Assembly (NCBI GenBank): GCA_003552765.1
Contig: PUOI01000284.1
Span: 1-7,718 of the forward strand
Origin: Candidatus Hydrogenedentota bacterium
GTDB lineage: Bacteria > Hydrogenedentota > Hydrogenedentia > Hydrogenedentales > SLHB01
Length of the DNA: 7,718 bases
Reading direction: 5' to 3'
A program made the position numbers and the translations under genes. Within the stretch, counting starts at the first letter, position 1. Every line of letters starts with the position of its first letter. The notes beneath the pieces were generated by a model. The model searched no databases. It saw nothing but the letters and a program-made list of their open reading frames with translations, and was not told the origin of the DNA. Of this stretch, positions 5,913 through 7,718 are shown piece by piece.

Positions 5913-5927
5913 CCCTTCAAAAGGGGG
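5883..5927 (-). terminator. Possible terminator downstream of the Ig-like gene (weak)
   Basis: On the minus strand, about 60 nt after the TGA at 5987, come the hairpins CCCCCTT/AAGGGGG (5911-5917 with 5921-5927) and GGCCC/GGGCC (5897-5901 with 5905-5909), and then a run of six T (5888-5883). The T run is 8 nt away from the nearer stem, which is not the classical spacing, so function is uncertain. Its place between a gene end and a new promoter makes a terminator role reasonable. The sequence is part of repeat copy B. Confidence 0.35.
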
Positions 5928-5986
5928 AATTGGTCCGCTCACGCCCCATCAAACGGGGACCAAGGGGGATGTTACCCCGCCGCGGA

Positions 5987-7718
5987 TCAATCCACCTCCA
6001 AAATCTTGATAGGCTGATCATCCGGCGCATCCGGCCAATCCACGTAATGCCCTATCGTGCCCGGCACAACCGTGAACGTGTAGTTCGACGGCGTGGAATC
6101 AACGCTGACAGGGTCACCATCCGCATCCTGCCGCAGGGTCCGCGCCCGAAGCACGTAGTTGATTGGCCGCGGCATGCCAACGGGATCAAGGCGGCCTATC
6201 TCTGGGTCGTCAGTGAAATCCATGGGCAACACCAACGTGGCTGTCCGCCCGCCGGGGCGATCCGGAAAGACAACGCCGTCGTCCAACAGCACCGTCTGCC
6301 GGTCAGCCGCAATGGCTGGATTCCCGAAAAGCGCCCACTGCACAGCCGTCTGTTCGCCGTCTTCCAGCGCCTCCGGCGGCAACGTCATCCGGATGCGGAA
6401 GCGGCCCTCAACGCGGTGCGTGCTTTGGTCAGGCGGCGCGGGGATGATGGGGCCCGAGCCGTAGCCGGCCTCGCCCGTGCTCACCACGCGCGCATCGCGG
6501 GCGCCGGGCGCGTCGGCAAGCCCGCGGATGTCGTTGTGCCAGAACACGGCGCTGATGCCGGTGTCCAAGCCGCGTGCGAACTCTTGGATCCGGAAACGTT
6601 GCCAGTTGGTGCCAGTGGATACATCAGGTTGAATGTGATCATCTGTTCCAGGTATCCGCTGCAATTCATCCACAGGCCACGGGTCGATGTTGCCGGCCTC
6701 GTCCACGCCAACCACCTTCATCAGGATCCATTCGTCGTGAGGCAATCCGAGGTTCAGGAAATCCTCCGGCAACAAGCCGCGGTTCTCGGTCCATGGCGCC
6801 CAGTCCGTAACCGGAATGTACACGCCGTCGTAATCATCATTATCCGCCATCCAAAACCGGTACGTGAACAGGGGCCGCGGCTGGAACAGCGGGTTCGGAT
6901 TGTAGCCCCGGTCCAAGCCCCATTGGAACGCCAGCCGTTCATCGGTGACGGTGGCCCCTTCGCGGTTGGGGGAAAGCTGCGTGCTGCTCCGCACCATCCA
7001 CCAGAGATGCAGCGGATCCACGGGTTCGTCGGTCAGGTTGCCCACCGCGTCGCGTTCGCGGAACTCAATCTCGATATGGCGCGCGGTGTCCGCCCACGGG
7101 ATGCCAACGTCGCCGAAGTCGTCCTGGAAGCCTAACTGCGCGCGCAGCAGGTTGTTGCCCAGGTTGCCAAACCAGCCAGGGTTATCCCCTTCAATATCGG
7201 CGCTTTCGTAGACCAGCTGAGTCCCCATGGGCAAGCCGGATACCGCCCCCGGCGCCACGGGCTGCCCCACGCGGCTGAACACCTCCGTGAAACCGGCCAC
7301 CTGCCTTCGGGGTTGACCGGGCATCCACGGGTTCTCACCCAGAATCTCGTCCCCGTCGGGCGCGCGCGGCGGCGAATCCTCAAAGGTCACCGTGATTTCC
7401 GCGTTAAGAGGTTCCTCGGCGAAGAAGTTCGAAATGGACCCCACGTTGTAGAACACCTTCGAGCCATCCCCCGGCGCATCCTCGTCCGGGGCAGTAATAA
7501 AACCATCATCATACGGCCCACCTGGCGGATCGGGCACATCCGTGCGCTGATCGCCCCCAGGCAAGCCCGGATAGGGATGAGTAGCGTTGAGCACGCCTGT
7601 CGCGGCATACGGCGTATTCGGATTCCGGAGCCTGACAAAGTCTGGCGCCTGCGCGGGGAAGTTATGGACATCAAAGCTCACTTGCGGCGGCGTCGTATCG
7701 ATCAACGTATGACGGCCG
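5987..7718 (-). CDS. Large exported-looking protein with Ig-like/FN3-like motifs, C-terminal part
   Basis: The frame is open from the right edge (base 7717 inward) to TGA 5989-5987, about 576 codons. A TTG at 7705 is an internal codon: the preceding residues RHT plus LIDTTPP read as a continuous domain boundary, so the real start is outside the window. DTTPP (residues 3-7 from the TTG) is the usual opening of bacterial Ig-like repeats, and DAVGN (219-223) and DEAGN (335-339) match the D-x-AGN strand motif of the same domains. VDSTPSNYTFTV (about 535-546) reads like a further domain end. The protein is rich in Asp and Pro, has no cysteine in the visible part, and shows no transmembrane helix, LPXTG or PEP-CTERM ending; it stops with PIKILEVD. 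These traits fit a surface or secreted protein. Its substrate or partner is unknown, and its promoter is off-window. Proximity to pilus genes may or may not be functional, since a promoter and repeats separate them. Confidence 0.7.
   Translation of the reverse strand, partial: GRHTLIDTTPPQVSFDVHNFPAQAPDFVRLRNPNTPYAATGVLNATHPYPGLPGGDQRTDVPDPPGGPYDDGFITAPDEDAPGDGSKVFYNVGSISNFFAEEPLNAEITVTFEDSPPRAPDGDEILGENPWMPGQPRRQVAGFTEVFSRVGQPVAPGAVSGLPMGTQLVYESADIEGDNPGWFGNLGNNLLRAQLGFQDDFGDVGIPWADTARHIEIEFRERDAVGNLTDEPVDPLHLWWMVRSSTQLSPNREGATVTDERLAFQWGLDRGYNPNPLFQPRPLFTYRFWMADNDDYDGVYIPVTDWAPWTENRGLLPEDFLNLGLPHDEWILMKVVGVDEAGNIDPWPVDELQRIPGTDDHIQPDVSTGTNWQRFRIQEFARGLDTGISAVFWHNDIRGLADAPGARDARVVSTGEAGYGSGPIIPAPPDQSTHRVEGRFRIRMTLPPEALEDGEQTAVQWALFGNPAIAADRQTVLLDDGVVFPDRPGGRTATLVLPMDFTDDPEIGRLDPVGMPRPINYVLRARTLRQDADGDPVSVDSTPSNYTFTVVPGTIGHYVDWPDAPDDQPIKILEVD

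Noticed and set aside
5810..7135. 441-codon open frame on the plus strand
   Set aside because: It begins inside the noncoding repeats and runs antisense to the Ig-like protein gene; the product is Arg/His-rich and featureless.
7703..7705. TTG as the start codon of the Ig-like protein
   Set aside because: The frame is open upstream to the window edge, and DTTPP marks the beginning of an internal Ig-like domain, not a protein N-terminus.

Overview
The window carries one strand-biased block of genes, all on the minus strand. It looks like part of a chromosome of a Gram-negative, GC-rich bacterium. A secretin-family protein implies an outer membrane. The Gly/Met/Pro-rich protein tracts and the palindromic GCCGGC/GCGGCA intergenic repeats suggest an environmental lineage, possibly of the Planctomycetota/Lentisphaerota/Hydrogenedentota type. 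That placement is an impression, not a demonstrated assignment.

Layout in transcription order (right to left). (1) 7718-5987: the C-terminal part of a large, cysteine-free, exported-looking protein with Ig-like/FN3-like motifs; its start lies outside the window. (2) 5986-5405: a noncoding region with two ~78-bp direct repeats flanking a 63-bp palindromic element, further hairpins, and a good sigma70-type promoter (-35 at 5521-5526, -10 at 5497-5502). (3) 5404-3437: a fused PilM-PilN protein, with a cytoplasmic actin-like ATPase fold joined to a membrane-anchored PilN. (4) 3433-3188: a small ORF directly after and in frame with the PilM-PilN stop codon; its first residues look like the missing last beta-strand of PilN. 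(5) 3166-2186: a PilO-like bitopic inner-membrane protein with a Gln/Gly/Pro-rich tail. (6) 2072-1794: a 92-residue PilP-like stump (GTG start) with a membrane anchor and proline-rich linker but no C-terminal beta-domain. (7) 1793-1483: about 310 bp without a gene. (8) 1482-1: the first 494 residues of a PilQ/GspD-type secretin with a signal peptide, TPR-like repeats and an N0 domain interrupted by a tandem Gly-Pro-Gly-Met-Gly array; it runs off the left edge.

Together genes 3-8 form a pilM-N-O-P-Q-type alignment cluster, the envelope-spanning scaffold of a type IV pilus or related type II secretion machine. PilM-PilN and PilO would form the inner-membrane platform, the small PilP-like protein would reach across the periplasm, and the secretin would form the outer-membrane gate. 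No pilin, prepilin peptidase or assembly ATPase is present here, so pilus versus secretion function cannot be settled from this window. The unusual points are the PilM-PilN fusion, the in-frame stop in PilN, the PilP without a secretin-binding domain, and the Gly/Met/Pro/Gln-rich low-complexity segments in nearly every subunit.
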